64,000 nucleotides of DNA from Rhodopirellula sp. (GCA_012728855.1 JAAYEH010000059.1:22092-86091), one strand, 5' to 3'; positions 18,781-29,744 are shown, counted from the first letter of the stretch. Numbers and translations are program-made. Notes: a model not told the origin generated them from the sequence alone.

Positions 18781-19485
18781 TCACGATCTTGAGCGGCGTA
18801 GCTCCTCGCGGAGACGGGCCAGTTCCGCTTCGGCGGCACGCCGCGCTTCGGCCTCAGCCTCCCGCCCCGCTTCCGCAACCCGCCTGGCCTCTTCCGAACG
18901 TTGCCAGGCCTCTTCGTCTGTCAGCAGACGTTCGCCGGTGTCCAGGCGACAAAGCACAAGATGCTGGTCTCGCACCTCCAGCCGCATCGCCAGTTGCTCG
19001 CTCACCAGCGATCCCTGCGGATCCGGTGCCACGGGTTCGTACTGCTCACCTGCCGCCCGATAGCCCTGCAGCGGCGGATCGAGGTAGTCCTGCGTCGGAT
19101 CAAACAGGTAATACTCGGGCACCCGCAGTTGCCGGTAGAGATCCGGCTTCTTGGTCGCATCGGTCTTCTTGGTTTTCCGCGACGTGACCTCGATGATCAC
19201 GTCCGGCACCTTCCGCTCCACCCACACCTTGTAGACCCGACGGGGATGCGGCTCGATCTGGTTGACCACGAAGACGTCGGGCACAACGAACTTTTTCGGG
19301 TTTCCCTGCTCGTAGTACAAGAGCAGGTTTCCGGAGACGTAGACCTTTCCCCCCGCGTAGAACCGTTGCAGCGAGTGAATCAGGCGGAACATTTCTTCGC
19401 GGTGTAGATCCGTTTCGCCCGTCGGTTTTCCGTCGGATTCGGGATAGTAGACTGACGTGAAAGGGATGACCGACATGCCTGCCAC
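18781..19485 (-). CDS. Uma2-family (DUF820) putative endonuclease with coiled-coil tail
   Basis: A 234-residue protein with the PD-(D/E)xK fold of the Uma2 family: VVPDVFVVNQ, then PDVIIEVTSRKTKKTD (Asp ... Glu-x-x-x-x-Lys pattern) and VPEYYLFDPTQDYLDP. The family is abundant in cyanobacteria and planctomycetes and its function is not established. The last 55 residues are a Glu/Arg/Ala-rich coiled coil (SEEARRVAEAGREAEAEA), a common addition in this family. It converges on the Gfo/Idh gene. Confidence 0.85.
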   Translation of the reverse strand: MAGMSVIPFTSVYYPESDGKPTGETDLHREEMFRLIHSLQRFYAGGKVYVSGNLLLYYEQGNPKKFVVPDVFVVNQIEPHPRRVYKVWVERKVPDVIIEVTSRKTKKTDATKKPDLYRQLRVPEYYLFDPTQDYLDPPLQGYRAAGEQYEPVAPDPQGSLVSEQLAMRLEVRDQHLVLCRLDTGERLLTDEEAWQRSEEARRVAEAGREAEAEARRAAEAELARLREELRRSRS

Positions 19486-19642
19486 CTCATTGTCGCACGG
19501 ACCGACGCACTGCCCGATCGGCAGAACCGATCCGATCGGCTATCTCTAGTATATCCGGGGAGTAGGGCCTCGCCAACCGCAAGAAGGCAGATTGTATTGA
19601 GAAGATCTTTTCGATCCCGAAGGCAATTTGCGAGCCCGGCAA

Positions 19643-20869
19643 CTACATCGAGTATTGTGGGATTTTCATCGTTTCGCCGTCTTTCATCGCCGACAGGTGG
19701 GCGTAATAGCCGGGAACGGTCATATTCAGCGCGTCGATCACGTCGACGGCCGGTTTGCGGCCACGAAGAATGGCGTCGATGAAATCGTCGCCGAGGTAGC
19801 CGTGCGAGCCGCCGTGTCCGCCCGGCTGGACCCCCGGCGGCAAGGCGTATTTCTGGATCTGCAGGCCGCTGTCGATCGCCTCATCGTAACGCTTCTTGCC
19901 CGTGGCGTCGCCGACAAAGGTCTTGTTGAACCCGGCATACTCGCCCCGAATCCGGCCCGCTTCCAGGTATTCGCCCTGCGAAGAACAGATGATCATCCGC
20001 GAGAGCCCTCCCTCCGCCGTGCGGAACAGTCCAACTTCCGACCTGAAGACGTTGCCAATCGCGTTGGGGGTCCGCTTCGATTCGTCGAAGTGCGGAGTGC
20101 CCTGGCACGACACGTCTAGAAGAGGCCGATGAGTCACTCCCACATAGTAGGCCGTGGCGTGCGTCGGATACCACATCGGGCACCCTTTCTTTCGCCAGTC
20201 CTTGTAGGAGCCGATCGAGGGTGCGCCCAATGAGTGAGGATGGCAGTACTCCCCCTCGGAATAGACGATGCGGCCGAACACGCCGGCGGCAAAGAGCTTC
20301 TCCATCGCGTAGAGGTCGTCGTGAAAGCGGGATGTCTCGAACATCGCGTAGACCAGCCCGTTGTTCTTCTTGCAGCACGCAAGCAGAGCCTCGGCGTCTT
20401 CGATGTCGCCGCGGAAAGCCGGAACCGCCGTGGCGACGTGTTTGCCATGCTCCATGCAGAGGATGGCGTGCTTCGCATGGGCGGGAGCGTCGGTGGCGCA
20501 ATAGATAGCCTCGATCGAATCGTCCTTGACCATCTCTTCCAGCGATGGGTAGGTCTTCTCGCATTTCGCCTGCCGGGCCATATCGGCACAGCGGTCTGGG
20601 AACAAATCGCTGACTGCAACCAGCTCGACGTTGGGATGATGCTGGAGATCAAAGGCCAGGCCGAATCGGCAGACTCCGTGGCCGACGATGCCCAGCCGGA
20701 TCTTGCGGTCGCTGAAGGGCCTCCACTGCCTGGTCCGATCGTAGTCGGTCTTGGTCTGGTCGAATCCGGGAATCACCTCGGCCGCCGAAGCGGAATTCAG
20801 CAAGGAACTTCCCCCTGCAACAGCCGCGGCGGAAGCAGCCAGGAATGATCGGCGGGAAACGTTTGCCAT
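19643..20869 (-). CDS. Gfo/Idh/MocA family oxidoreductase with Tat signal
   Basis: About 408 residues from the ATG at 20869, with AGGAG 9 bases upstream. The N-terminus NVSRRSFLAASAAAVAGG is a twin-arginine signal, so the protein is probably exported folded with its cofactor. The Rossmann segment is LGIVGHGVCRFG. The family EKP motif is replaced (ATAVPAF), so the usual catalytic Lys is not in place. The C-terminal part (GGHGGSHGYLGDDFIDAI) fits planctomycete members of the family. The function is unknown; exported sugar oxidoreductases of this kind are numerous in the phylum. Confidence 0.87.
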   Translation of the reverse strand: MANVSRRSFLAASAAAVAGGSSLLNSASAAEVIPGFDQTKTDYDRTRQWRPFSDRKIRLGIVGHGVCRFGLAFDLQHHPNVELVAVSDLFPDRCADMARQAKCEKTYPSLEEMVKDDSIEAIYCATDAPAHAKHAILCMEHGKHVATAVPAFRGDIEDAEALLACCKKNNGLVYAMFETSRFHDDLYAMEKLFAAGVFGRIVYSEGEYCHPHSLGAPSIGSYKDWRKKGCPMWYPTHATAYYVGVTHRPLLDVSCQGTPHFDESKRTPNAIGNVFRSEVGLFRTAEGGLSRMIICSSQGEYLEAGRIRGEYAGFNKTFVGDATGKKRYDEAIDSGLQIQKYALPPGVQPGGHGGSHGYLGDDFIDAILRGRKPAVDVIDALNMTVPGYYAHLSAMKDGETMKIPQYSM

Positions 20870-21043
20870 GGTGGGATGCTCCTGTACAACAAGACCTGCG
20901 ACCTGAATCCATCTTGTCGCATTCTCTGATGTGCGACGGGCGAATGCAAACCTGATCGGCACTAAAACAGGCAGTTTTGGTTTGAAGGAGTTGCCGTCGC
21001 TGCGAGAGTGCGAACAACGAGGCCTCGCCGCAAAGGCTACGAA

Positions 21044-21298
21044 CTACCGGTATGAGATTTCCTCTAAACACCCGGCAAGACAGCCAGGCGCCGGGTCGGA
21101 CAGATACGAAAACAGGTCCGCGCTGTTCAGGATAAACCGGATCTTCTTGTCGGTCTCGCGCTGTGCCTCGGGCAGTTCAGCGGTCTTCCAGGTGAGTACG
21201 TGCCGGACCGCATCGGCCGTGAACGGGAGGCAATCGTCGCGACTGAATCCCGGAATGACCCGGTTCTGTGTGTCGAGGAGTTCGGCGAGGACATACCC
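21044..21298 (-). pseudogene. orphan C-terminal fragment of a larger exported protein, fused in frame behind the permease stop
   Basis: Directly after the permease stop codons (TGA TAG), in the same frame, an open stretch of about 84 codons reads GGYVLAELLDTQNRVIPGFS, then RDDCLPFTADAVRHVLTWK and later KKIRFILNSADLFSYL. This matches my memory of the C-terminal end of large planctomycete glycosidase/sialidase-like proteins (pattern IPGFSxxDC ... IRFxLxxADLYxF). There is no start codon or N-terminal part, so it is a remnant. The end after LFSYL has drifted until a TAG at 21044. Confidence 0.6.
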
Positions 21299-21304
21299 GC
21301 CCTA

Positions 21305-24300
21305 TCACTCGCCGCGCAGCGAAGATAGCAACGGCGCCGACAGTACGGCACGGACGGCTGCCAGTCCGGCGACAAGCCCGACCGCGAGAACTGCCAGCAG
21401 CGTAGCCGCCATCGACATCCACGGTATCGAAGCGCTGCCGGAAACGATATGGGGCAGAAGCGCAACCAGCGCCGCCAGACCGCCGACCGCCAGGCCGCCG
21501 ATCAACAGGGCGCCGTTCTCCAACAGAACCAGCCAGGCAAGCGTTCGGCGGCGAAAACCGGTAGCCCGCAGCAAGGCCAGTTCTCCGCGTCGCTCCAGCA
21601 CGTTGCGGAGTTCCACCGCTGCCAGGCCCAGCGTTCCCAGCAGCAGCCCAAGCCCGCCGAGGCTCTGGAAGGTGGAGAGATAGGTGTTCTGCACCGCCAG
21701 AAACCGACCCAGCCGCCGGCCGGTCGTCTCCACTCGAACGCCGAAGTCTCCGAGCGTCTCGTTCAGAGCCGCCGTGATCTCATCGGTTTGCAGAGGATCG
21801 GTCTCGACCAGAAAGAAACGGTATCCGTTCGTGTCGGGAAAGAACCGCAGCAGTGCGGCTTCGCTGATGAGCAGATCGCCCTGGAAAATGCCGTTGTTGA
21901 GCAGCCCCACGACCACCAGGCGGATCGTTCCGCCATAACCGTCGCTCACGTCGAACGTTTCGCCCACCCCGTTCCAAAGTTGCAGGGCGTACATCGCCGT
22001 GTTTTTCTCGATGACGACCGGCACACGCGGCGGACCATTGGCGTCGGCAGGCAATTCTCTCTCCAGCAGTAGCCAGGGATTGGCGCGCTCGTCGGCCCTT
22101 TCCGCGCCGGAACTTGCCCAATCGAATCCGCCTCGTTCGATCATCGGCCGCGGCACGCCGAGGATGCGCGGTTGCTGCGGCCTGTAAAGGTTCAGGCAAC
22201 TGGCGTCGTCCCCCGCTTTCACCCGCAACGGCACGATCCGGGCCGACTGCAGCAAGGCCGATTTTTCGTCCCCAATGCCCAGTTCCGCCCGCCCCGCGGC
22301 GGTGTTGAGATCCTGGTAGACCGACTGCGAAGTTTCCGCGACGAGAGCAAAACCGCCGTCGCCACTGGACCGTTGCGGCGCGCGGCCGAGCGGGTCGAGG
22401 TGAAAGGCGCCCATGGCGAGGATCAGAAAGCAGGCCGCCGCCACCAGTCCGATGCTCAGCGCGCTTCGTCCGGGGTGACGCGCCGCGTTGCGGACGGCCA
22501 AACGCGGTAGATTTCCGCGGCCCCTGGCCACGGCCGGCCCCGTTGCCCCGCTGCGCAATCGGGCCCAGACGAGCATCAGCAACGCCGCCAGAACCAGGCT
22601 GCCGGTCCCAAAGAACGCGCCCGCACGAGCATCCTCGCTCATCCAAACGGCCGCAAGGCCGATGCCGACCGCCACCAGCAGAACGAGCGCGGCCGACCAC
22701 GTCCACCACCGCGAAGTTCTTGTTGCCAGTCCAGTCCCGACGCCGCCGCGGCTCGCCAGAAGAGTCGCGGCGGAAGCCTTGCGGGTCTGCCGCACCGCCC
22801 ACAGAATCGTCCCGCCCGAAATCACGATTCCACTGACGTAGCCCAATGCCAGACTCAACGGGCTGACATAGAGATCGACGAACGGCACGACCACCGCTCC
22901 GACCCACCAGGTTTTCAGCCCGACAATCATCAAAGCCGCGTAACCGAGGCCCGCGATAACACCCAGCACACTGGCCAACGACGCCACGATCAAGCCTTCG
23001 CTCGCCAGACTGCCGGCCACCGACCGCGAGCGAAATCCCAGCGCTAGCAGAGTACCCACCTCCGCCGCTCGCTGATCGATCCCCAGGCGGAACAGGAGGG
23101 CGACCAGCAACATCGCCGCCAGAATGATAAAGAAGCTGAGCATGAGGAAGAGCACGTTGAACGGCGTCGCTCCGGCGGAGGCTTCCAGCCCTTGTCGTTT
23201 GACGGGCTGGAAGAGGAAACCGCCGACCGCGGCAGGGATCTCGAGCCGGTCGGCAAGCGCGGCCGCATCGAGCCCGTCGCCGGCCGCCACCTGCAACGAG
23301 GTTGTCCGGCCAAAACGGCTCTGCCAGAGCTTTCGGCCCGCGGCGAGCGACACGAAGGCTTTGGGCGTCGCGCGATGCTCTTCCCAGTACTTTTCGTCTT
23401 TGTCGCGTATCCTCGCGGCCTCGAACGGGAAGGGGGGATCCCACTGGGACATGGAGAGTTGATCGGTTACGCCGGGCACCTCCGGCGTCAGCCCCGGGTC
23501 GGCAGCCGCGCCCTTCAAGGCGGCAATCGCCGACACACGAAAACGACCGCTCTGCTCGCGCACGCGGCCGTCGTGGGTTTCCGGTTCAAACCACCGCATC
23601 GTCACGACGTCGCCGGGCCGAGCGCCAAGATCCTCGGCGGCCCATGCATTGAGCACGATTTCGCCGGATGCCGGAGTGACGATCGGGTCGCCCTGCGTCG
23701 CCGCAAATGGGCCGAACGGTGGCTTGGCGATCAAGTCGACGGCGGCGACCGTCGAGTAGGGGGTCGCGCGGCCCTGGAATTCGATCGCGTTGGCAAGGTA
23801 AGTGAAAACGGGCCGCACCAGGAAACCTCGCAACGACGCCTCGATCGCCTCGACGAGTCGCGGTTGAAGAATCAGTCGATCGCTGGTAATGTCGAAGTAT
23901 CCGTGCGAAGATTTTTTCACGCGGATGCCATAATCGGCCGCACGCGGCCGAAGGAGTTCTTGGAGAAAACGATCCGCCTCGGGCGGCGGCGTGGTTGCGT
24001 CTCTTCCCGCGACAAGGATCGCGTCGGCCCGGCCCGGCTCGTCCAGACGGTTGGCGAGCCAGTCCAGCGAGACATAGGCGTTCAGGGGCGCCTGCTGGTT
24101 GGGCCGCAATGAAAAGCGGCCAAGCCCATCGGCCGGTATCACCGCTCGCACGATGACCGGCTGCGACTCGATCGTCTCGGACTTGCGGCCCAGCGAGCTT
24201 TCCGCCGGCACCGACACGGCCCGAGGCAGTCGCACGAGGATGCGATCGCCGACCGTGACGCCGAGGCTCGTTGCCAGCGGTTGGTTCAGCACCACCTCGC

Positions 24301-24706
24301 GCCCCCGGAGCGGCCCGGCCGCCCATTGACCCCCGAGATTCCAGAATCGCTCATCGCATCCCACCAGAGTGACCTCAGTTACCCGCCGTGCCGGCGTGCT
24401 GCGGGGGGGCTCGGCGCTGGCTGTAAGGAGGATCACCGGAACCGCGGCGGCAAACCGCTGGGAGAAAGCCGGCTGCGAGGCCAGCTCGTCGGCCAGTTCG
24501 GCGCGGAAGAAGCGGTCGGTGGCCAGGACATAGTCGACCGGCCCCAGACGGTCCAAAGTCAGGTGACGAAGGCTTCCCCGCATCGAATCGCCCACCAGCA
24601 GCGCGCCGGTGAGCACCGCGGTTCCGGCGATCACGCCGATCGCCACGGCCGCATGCATCCGGCGGTAGTGCAGAAGCGAAAGCAGTATCAGGCGTAGTCG
24701 GGTCAT
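21305..24706 (-). CDS. ABC transporter permease, FtsX/MacB type
   Basis: A 1133-residue membrane protein. The N-terminal transmembrane helix is near residues 14-40 (AAVAIGVIAGTAVLTGALLV). A very long extracytoplasmic domain follows, then a central FtsX helix cluster near residues 510-670, a second periplasmic domain, and a C-terminal cluster of four helices ending SLRGE. This is the double-FtsX layout of LolCE/MacB-like exporters. The ATPase gene 24842-25531 lies immediately upstream, separated by a palindrome. The pair probably exports lipoproteins or another envelope substrate using the force of ATP hydrolysis; the substrate is unknown. Confidence 0.88.
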   Translation of the reverse strand: MTRLRLILLSLLHYRRMHAAVAIGVIAGTAVLTGALLVGDSMRGSLRHLTLDRLGPVDYVLATDRFFRAELADELASQPAFSQRFAAAVPVILLTASAEPPRSTPARRVTEVTLVGCDERFWNLGGQWAAGPLRGREVVLNQPLATSLGVTVGDRILVRLPRAVSVPAESSLGRKSETIESQPVIVRAVIPADGLGRFSLRPNQQAPLNAYVSLDWLANRLDEPGRADAILVAGRDATTPPPEADRFLQELLRPRAADYGIRVKKSSHGYFDITSDRLILQPRLVEAIEASLRGFLVRPVFTYLANAIEFQGRATPYSTVAAVDLIAKPPFGPFAATQGDPIVTPASGEIVLNAWAAEDLGARPGDVVTMRWFEPETHDGRVREQSGRFRVSAIAALKGAAADPGLTPEVPGVTDQLSMSQWDPPFPFEAARIRDKDEKYWEEHRATPKAFVSLAAGRKLWQSRFGRTTSLQVAAGDGLDAAALADRLEIPAAVGGFLFQPVKRQGLEASAGATPFNVLFLMLSFFIILAAMLLVALLFRLGIDQRAAEVGTLLALGFRSRSVAGSLASEGLIVASLASVLGVIAGLGYAALMIVGLKTWWVGAVVVPFVDLYVSPLSLALGYVSGIVISGGTILWAVRQTRKASAATLLASRGGVGTGLATRTSRWWTWSAALVLLVAVGIGLAAVWMSEDARAGAFFGTGSLVLAALLMLVWARLRSGATGPAVARGRGNLPRLAVRNAARHPGRSALSIGLVAAACFLILAMGAFHLDPLGRAPQRSSGDGGFALVAETSQSVYQDLNTAAGRAELGIGDEKSALLQSARIVPLRVKAGDDASCLNLYRPQQPRILGVPRPMIERGGFDWASSGAERADERANPWLLLERELPADANGPPRVPVVIEKNTAMYALQLWNGVGETFDVSDGYGGTIRLVVVGLLNNGIFQGDLLISEAALLRFFPDTNGYRFFLVETDPLQTDEITAALNETLGDFGVRVETTGRRLGRFLAVQNTYLSTFQSLGGLGLLLGTLGLAAVELRNVLERRGELALLRATGFRRRTLAWLVLLENGALLIGGLAVGGLAALVALLPHIVSGSASIPWMSMAATLLAVLAVGLVAGLAAVRAVLSAPLLSSLRGE

Positions 24707-24743
24707 GCGGACGGAATATCAAAGCGATGGGTGCGTCTAAACC

Positions 24744-24843
24744 GAGACTGCTGAAAAAGGGGACTGGCTCTGCAACATCTTGTACCTGTTTTCAAGCCAA
24801 ACCACGAAAAGTTGCCGTGCCTGTCCCCTTTTTCAGCAGTCTC
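24744..24843. repeat. family D palindrome with perfect 21-base arms
   Basis: The arms at 24744-24764 and 24823-24843 are exact reverse complements (start GAGACTGCTG, end CAGCAGTCTC) with a 58-base spacer. The right arm overlaps the stop codon of the ABC ATPase gene. It therefore sits inside the ATPase-permease transcript, where it could form a stable hairpin and set relative expression. Confidence 0.85.
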
Positions 24844-25531
24844 AAACCAACGGTGTTGTCGGTGCAGTGAGCCGGCCCTGGTCCAGTTCCAGTTGCCGGC
24901 TCATCCGCATCGCAAGCCGGACACTGTGGGTGACCACCATCAGCATCATTTGCTCGGCCTGCTGCAGTTCCAGCAGCAGTTCTGCAATCCGATTGGCGGT
25001 GGTGCGATCGAGGTTTCCGGTCGGCTCATCGGCCAACAGCAGGGCGGGCTGGTTGATCAGCGCCCGGGCAATCGCGACACGCTGCCGTTCGCCCCCGGAA
25101 AGCTCGGCCGGCCGATGGTCCAACCGGTCGCTCAGCCCAACACGGTGCAACAAGTCCTTGGCGCGTTGGATGTCTTCGGCGCGCGTCGCGCCCGAGGCGA
25201 CCGTAGGAATTAACGCGTTTTCCAGCACCGAGCACTGCGGCAGCAGGTGATGGTCCTGAAAAACGAAGCCAATCTTCTGATTGCGGAATCGCGCCAGTGC
25301 CGACTCGTCCATCTCGCCCGGATTCTCGCCACCGAGCGAAATATGCCCCGAAGAAGGCGGCTCCAAGGTACCGATGATGTGCAGCAGGGTGCTCTTTCCC
25401 GAACCGCTCGGGCCGACCACGGCAACGGCGTCGCCGCGATCGAGTTCCAGAGAGACCGCGTGGAGGACGCAAAGCGGCTGGCCTCGCGTGGGATATTCTT
25501 TCGAAACGCAGTCGACCAGAAGCTCCGGCAT
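24842..25531 (-). CDS. ABC transporter ATP-binding protein, LolD/MacB type
   Basis: A 229-residue ATPase with Walker A GPSGSGKSTL near residue 40, signature LSGGERQRVAIARAL, Walker B LLLADEPTGNLD and the switch His (VVTHS). The order and length fit the LolD/FtsE/MacB class that energises FtsX-type permeases. It is the first gene of a two-gene operon with the permease at 21305-24706. The last codons lie next to the family D palindrome, whose right arm contains the stop. Confidence 0.93.
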   Translation of the reverse strand: MPELLVDCVSKEYPTRGQPLCVLHAVSLELDRGDAVAVVGPSGSGKSTLLHIIGTLEPPSSGHISLGGENPGEMDESALARFRNQKIGFVFQDHHLLPQCSVLENALIPTVASGATRAEDIQRAKDLLHRVGLSDRLDHRPAELSGGERQRVAIARALINQPALLLADEPTGNLDRTTANRIAELLLELQQAEQMMLMVVTHSVRLAMRMSRQLELDQGRLTAPTTPLV

Positions 25532-25841
25532 GGTTCCTTACTCAAAACTGTAGACGGAGTTGAAAAGCCTGCAATGGGGAAAAGTACAAATTCTACATCT
25601 TTGTCAGAAAGAACCATATACCAGGGGGCAGGCACCGAGCGGCAGGCATTTCCTCGGCAGTTCCAGGCCAAAACCACGCTCGGAGCCAGTTCCCTTTTCA
25701 ACTCCGCTTACAGTTTGAGTTCAAAAAAACCGCCGGCCGCGGAATTCCACGGCCGGCGGGCTGATCAAGAGGAATTTGAAAGAGAGGTGACCATCCGTCG
25801 TCGGCAAACTGTGTACCGACCGGTTGCTCCTCCCCTTGGGC
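25532..25841. other. intergenic region between groEL and the ABC ATPase
   Basis: It holds the groEL terminator (25723-25759) and, near 25595-25700, a worn family D repeat (GGGGGCAGGCACC ... GGAGCCAGTTCCC). The ABC operon promoter should lie here but I could not define it. Confidence 0.5.
25723..25759 (-). terminator. rho-independent terminator of groES-groEL
   Basis: On the minus strand CCGCCGGCCG and CGGCCGGCGG (25759-25730) form a 10-bp GC stem around the palindromic GGAATTCC core and are followed by seven T residues (25729-25723). It lies about 80 bases after the groEL stop. This is the clearest intrinsic terminator in the window. Confidence 0.88.
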
Positions 25842-27464
<1,623 letters not shown>

Positions 27465-27555
27465 TTATCATCTCCTTCGTCAGATAGGGCGAGCCGGAAG
27501 GCCGCCACTGGTTTGGTTCATTCTTCGGTCTTACCGGCCCGACCGGGCCTGCGGC

Positions 27556-27894
27556 TCACTCGATCACCGCCAGAATATCCTCCTCACGCATCAGCAACAG
27601 CTCGCGCTCGCCCACTTTGAACTGTTCGCCCGCATACGAGCTGAACAGCACGCGCTCTCCGACCTTCACCTGGAACTCGGCACGGGAACCGTCTTCCAGC
27701 AGCCGCCCATTGCCGAGCGAGACAATCGTCCCGCGAGCGGGCTTGTCCTTGGCGGTGTCGGGCAGCACGATGCCGCCGCTGGTGACTTCCTCTGCCGCCT
27801 CGCGCTCGACCACGACGCGGTCGCCCAACGGCTGAAGTTTGAATTCGCCTGCGGCGATTTTCTTCTTTTCTTGAGTTGCGGTCTTCTTCGCCAT
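27556..27894 (-). CDS. groES: co-chaperonin GroES
   Basis: 112 residues from the ATG at 27894 with GGAGG upstream. The core LQPLGDRVVVEREAAEEVTS and the roof/mobile loop (TSGGIVLPDTAKDKPARG) are typical, as is the end EEDILAVIE. The first 18 residues (MAKKTATQEKKKIAAGEF) are a Lys-rich extension not found in E. coli GroES. It caps the GroEL cavity and is in an operon with groEL. Confidence 0.96.
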   Translation of the reverse strand: MAKKTATQEKKKIAAGEFKLQPLGDRVVVEREAAEEVTSGGIVLPDTAKDKPARGTIVSLGNGRLLEDGSRAEFQVKVGERVLFSSYAGEQFKVGERELLLMREEDILAVIE

Positions 27895-28426
27895 TGCTTG
27901 CTCGCCTCCGAAGTTTTGAAAATCGAAAATCCGTGGAAAGACGGCCCGGTTCGCTTTCCGGGCCATCGGGCAAATCGGCTGCCAAATCCGCGCACCCGGT
28001 GCGCTTGGCGACGGGAAACGCAATCGGCGCGCCAATTGCCTCCAGTACTGCGCAACATTTTGTAGAAAAAGGAGTTATGCTGGTGCTTGGATGGCGTGTC
28101 CTGGTTCTCGACCGCCACGCTGGCAGCGCCAAAGCGGCGACGGGACATTTGGCTGCCGAATTGGCAGTTCGCCATCCGACTCAGCGATCCCCTGAGCCCG
28201 ACTCAACAGACCGCCATCTTGCGACCCACCTGTCGGTTTTACCGACACCAATGGCGAAAAAAACGACGCCTTGGGAACGTCCCTTTCCGGTAGCATCGGC
28301 ATAAACTCTTGTAAGAAAGCAGTTTAAGTAAACCGCTGGTCGTCCGCACGGCGCGGCGCGCGAAGTGCTAAAGGTCTCTCGCCAGGATACGGAAGACAAC
28401 ACGGCGGTTCGTTGATGGAGAACTTG
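27895..28426. other. divergent region between groES and the DUF1559 gene
   Basis: About 530 bases that must contain the groE promoter. I looked for the CIRCE inverted repeat and found only a single half-like GTGCTAA near 28365 with no partner. TAAACT and AGTTTA, 13 bases apart near 28302-28327, form a small dyad upstream of the DUF1559 gene. No gene is supported. Confidence 0.5.
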
Positions 28427-29464
28427 ATGAGTCCCAGGGTTTCCCGCTTTTCTCGCGCCTTTACTCTGGTGGAATTGCTGGTGGTCATCGCGATCATCGG
28501 AATTCTCATTGCCCTGCTCCTGCCCGCCGTCCAGTCAGCCCGCGAGGCGGCGCGGCGGTCTCAGTGCAAGAACAATCTCAAGCAGATCGGGTTGGCCTTG
28601 CACCAGTACCTCGACAGCAACCGCTGTTTTCCGCCCAGTTTTTGTATCACGCCGGGCGTCGCGTTGAGCGGAAACAACGGTTCGTGGTCGATCCACGGCC
28701 GCCTTCTACCGTTCCTGGAGCAGGCCAGTGCTTACGAGCAGGTGCGGTTGGACATTGCCTGGGATGCGCAGTTGGCCGGCGGTATCCCGACGATGCGGAT
28801 CCCGATCTATCTCTGTCCCAGTGAAATCAATGATACCGTGCGAACGAAATCGGGGGCGCCCTACGTCTATCCGCAGAATTACGGGTTCAACTTCGGGTCG
28901 TGGCTGGTCTACGACCCGGCGGCGAACCGAGGAGGCGACGGAGCCTTCTTTGTCAACAGCCGCACGCGCGACGCCGACTTCCGCGACGGCCTGAGCAACA
29001 CCATGGCCGCGGCGGAAGTGAGAGCGTTCACATCCTACGTTCGCAACACGAACGACCCCGGCCCATCGCCTCCCTCCACGCCCGCGGCACTGGTGGCGAT
29101 GTTCAGCGGCGGAGACCACAAACTTGGCCCGGCCACCAATGACAATACCGGGCACACGGAATGGCCCGACGGCCGCGTACACCACAGCGGCGTCACCACG
29201 GTGTTCACGCCGAATACTGAAGTCCCCTACCTCTATGCGGGCGCTACGTACGACATCGACTACAATTCCGTGCAGGAAGGCCGGAGTACCAGCCAGCCGA
29301 CCTACGCCGCCATTACCGCCCGCGGCTACCACCCCGGTATCGTCAATGCGCTGTTGATGGACGGTTCCGTGCGGTCCGTCTCGGATACGGTGGAGTTGGG
29401 CGTTTGGCGCGGACTGGGCACACGCCAGGGCGGAGAGGTGATTTCCGCCGCTGCCATGCCATAG
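28427..29464 (+). CDS. DUF1559 protein with type IV prepilin-like N-terminus
   Basis: About 345 residues. The N-terminus has the prepilin methylation/cleavage motif (FTLVELLVVIAIIGILIALL), directly followed by the DUF1559 helix (LLPAVQSAREAARRSQCKNN). The C-terminus has the family ending HPGIVNALLMDGSVRSVSDTV. The start at 28427 is favoured by GGAG 6 bases upstream; 28415 is an alternative. This family is expanded in planctomycetes, often tens of copies per genome, and is thought to be an exported pilin-like surface protein. The function is not established. No pilus assembly genes are nearby. Confidence 0.93.
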   Translation: MSPRVSRFSRAFTLVELLVVIAIIGILIALLLPAVQSAREAARRSQCKNNLKQIGLALHQYLDSNRCFPPSFCITPGVALSGNNGSWSIHGRLLPFLEQASAYEQVRLDIAWDAQLAGGIPTMRIPIYLCPSEINDTVRTKSGAPYVYPQNYGFNFGSWLVYDPAANRGGDGAFFVNSRTRDADFRDGLSNTMAAAEVRAFTSYVRNTNDPGPSPPSTPAALVAMFSGGDHKLGPATNDNTGHTEWPDGRVHHSGVTTVFTPNTEVPYLYAGATYDIDYNSVQEGRSTSQPTYAAITARGYHPGIVNALLMDGSVRSVSDTVELGVWRGLGTRQGGEVISAAAMP

Positions 29465-29497
29465 CATCGGCACTAGGACGACTGTCGCAACCAGGAA

Positions 29498-29588
29498 GGG
29501 GTCGGGAGTCTTTTTCCGTATCGGCCGCGGACCACGTTGGATATGCAAAGCGGCGGTGAGGCCGATACGGAAAAAGACTCCCGACCCC
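29498..29588. repeat. family F inverted repeat with perfect 29-base arms
   Basis: The arms at 29498-29526 and 29560-29588 are exact reverse complements, beginning GGGGTCGGGAGTC and ending GACTCCCGACCCC, with a 33-base loop. It follows the DUF1559 stop by about 35 bases. Similar GGGGTCGGGAGTC-type elements are common in planctomycete genomes in my recollection. It has no coding capacity. Confidence 0.88.
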
Positions 29589-29744
29589 GTTGCGCTCCAT
29601 ACCCCCGATGAGTGTGCGACAGCCGTTTCTTCGTCGATCCTTACACATTGCAGTTCTCTTGCCAAGAATCGGCTATGTCGGCGACAATGAAGGGCTGTCT
29701 CTACGCTGCCCTTGCTCGCTTCTCTCGCCCGCCTCGCCACCGAC

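Noticed and set aside
21780..23444. 554-codon frame inside the ABC permease gene
   Set aside because: Same strand, other frame, Arg/Gly-rich without motifs; the permease frame carries the real domains.
28360..28378. Possible CIRCE half-site (GTGCTAA)
   Set aside because: The partner TTAGCACTC is absent at the required 9-base distance.
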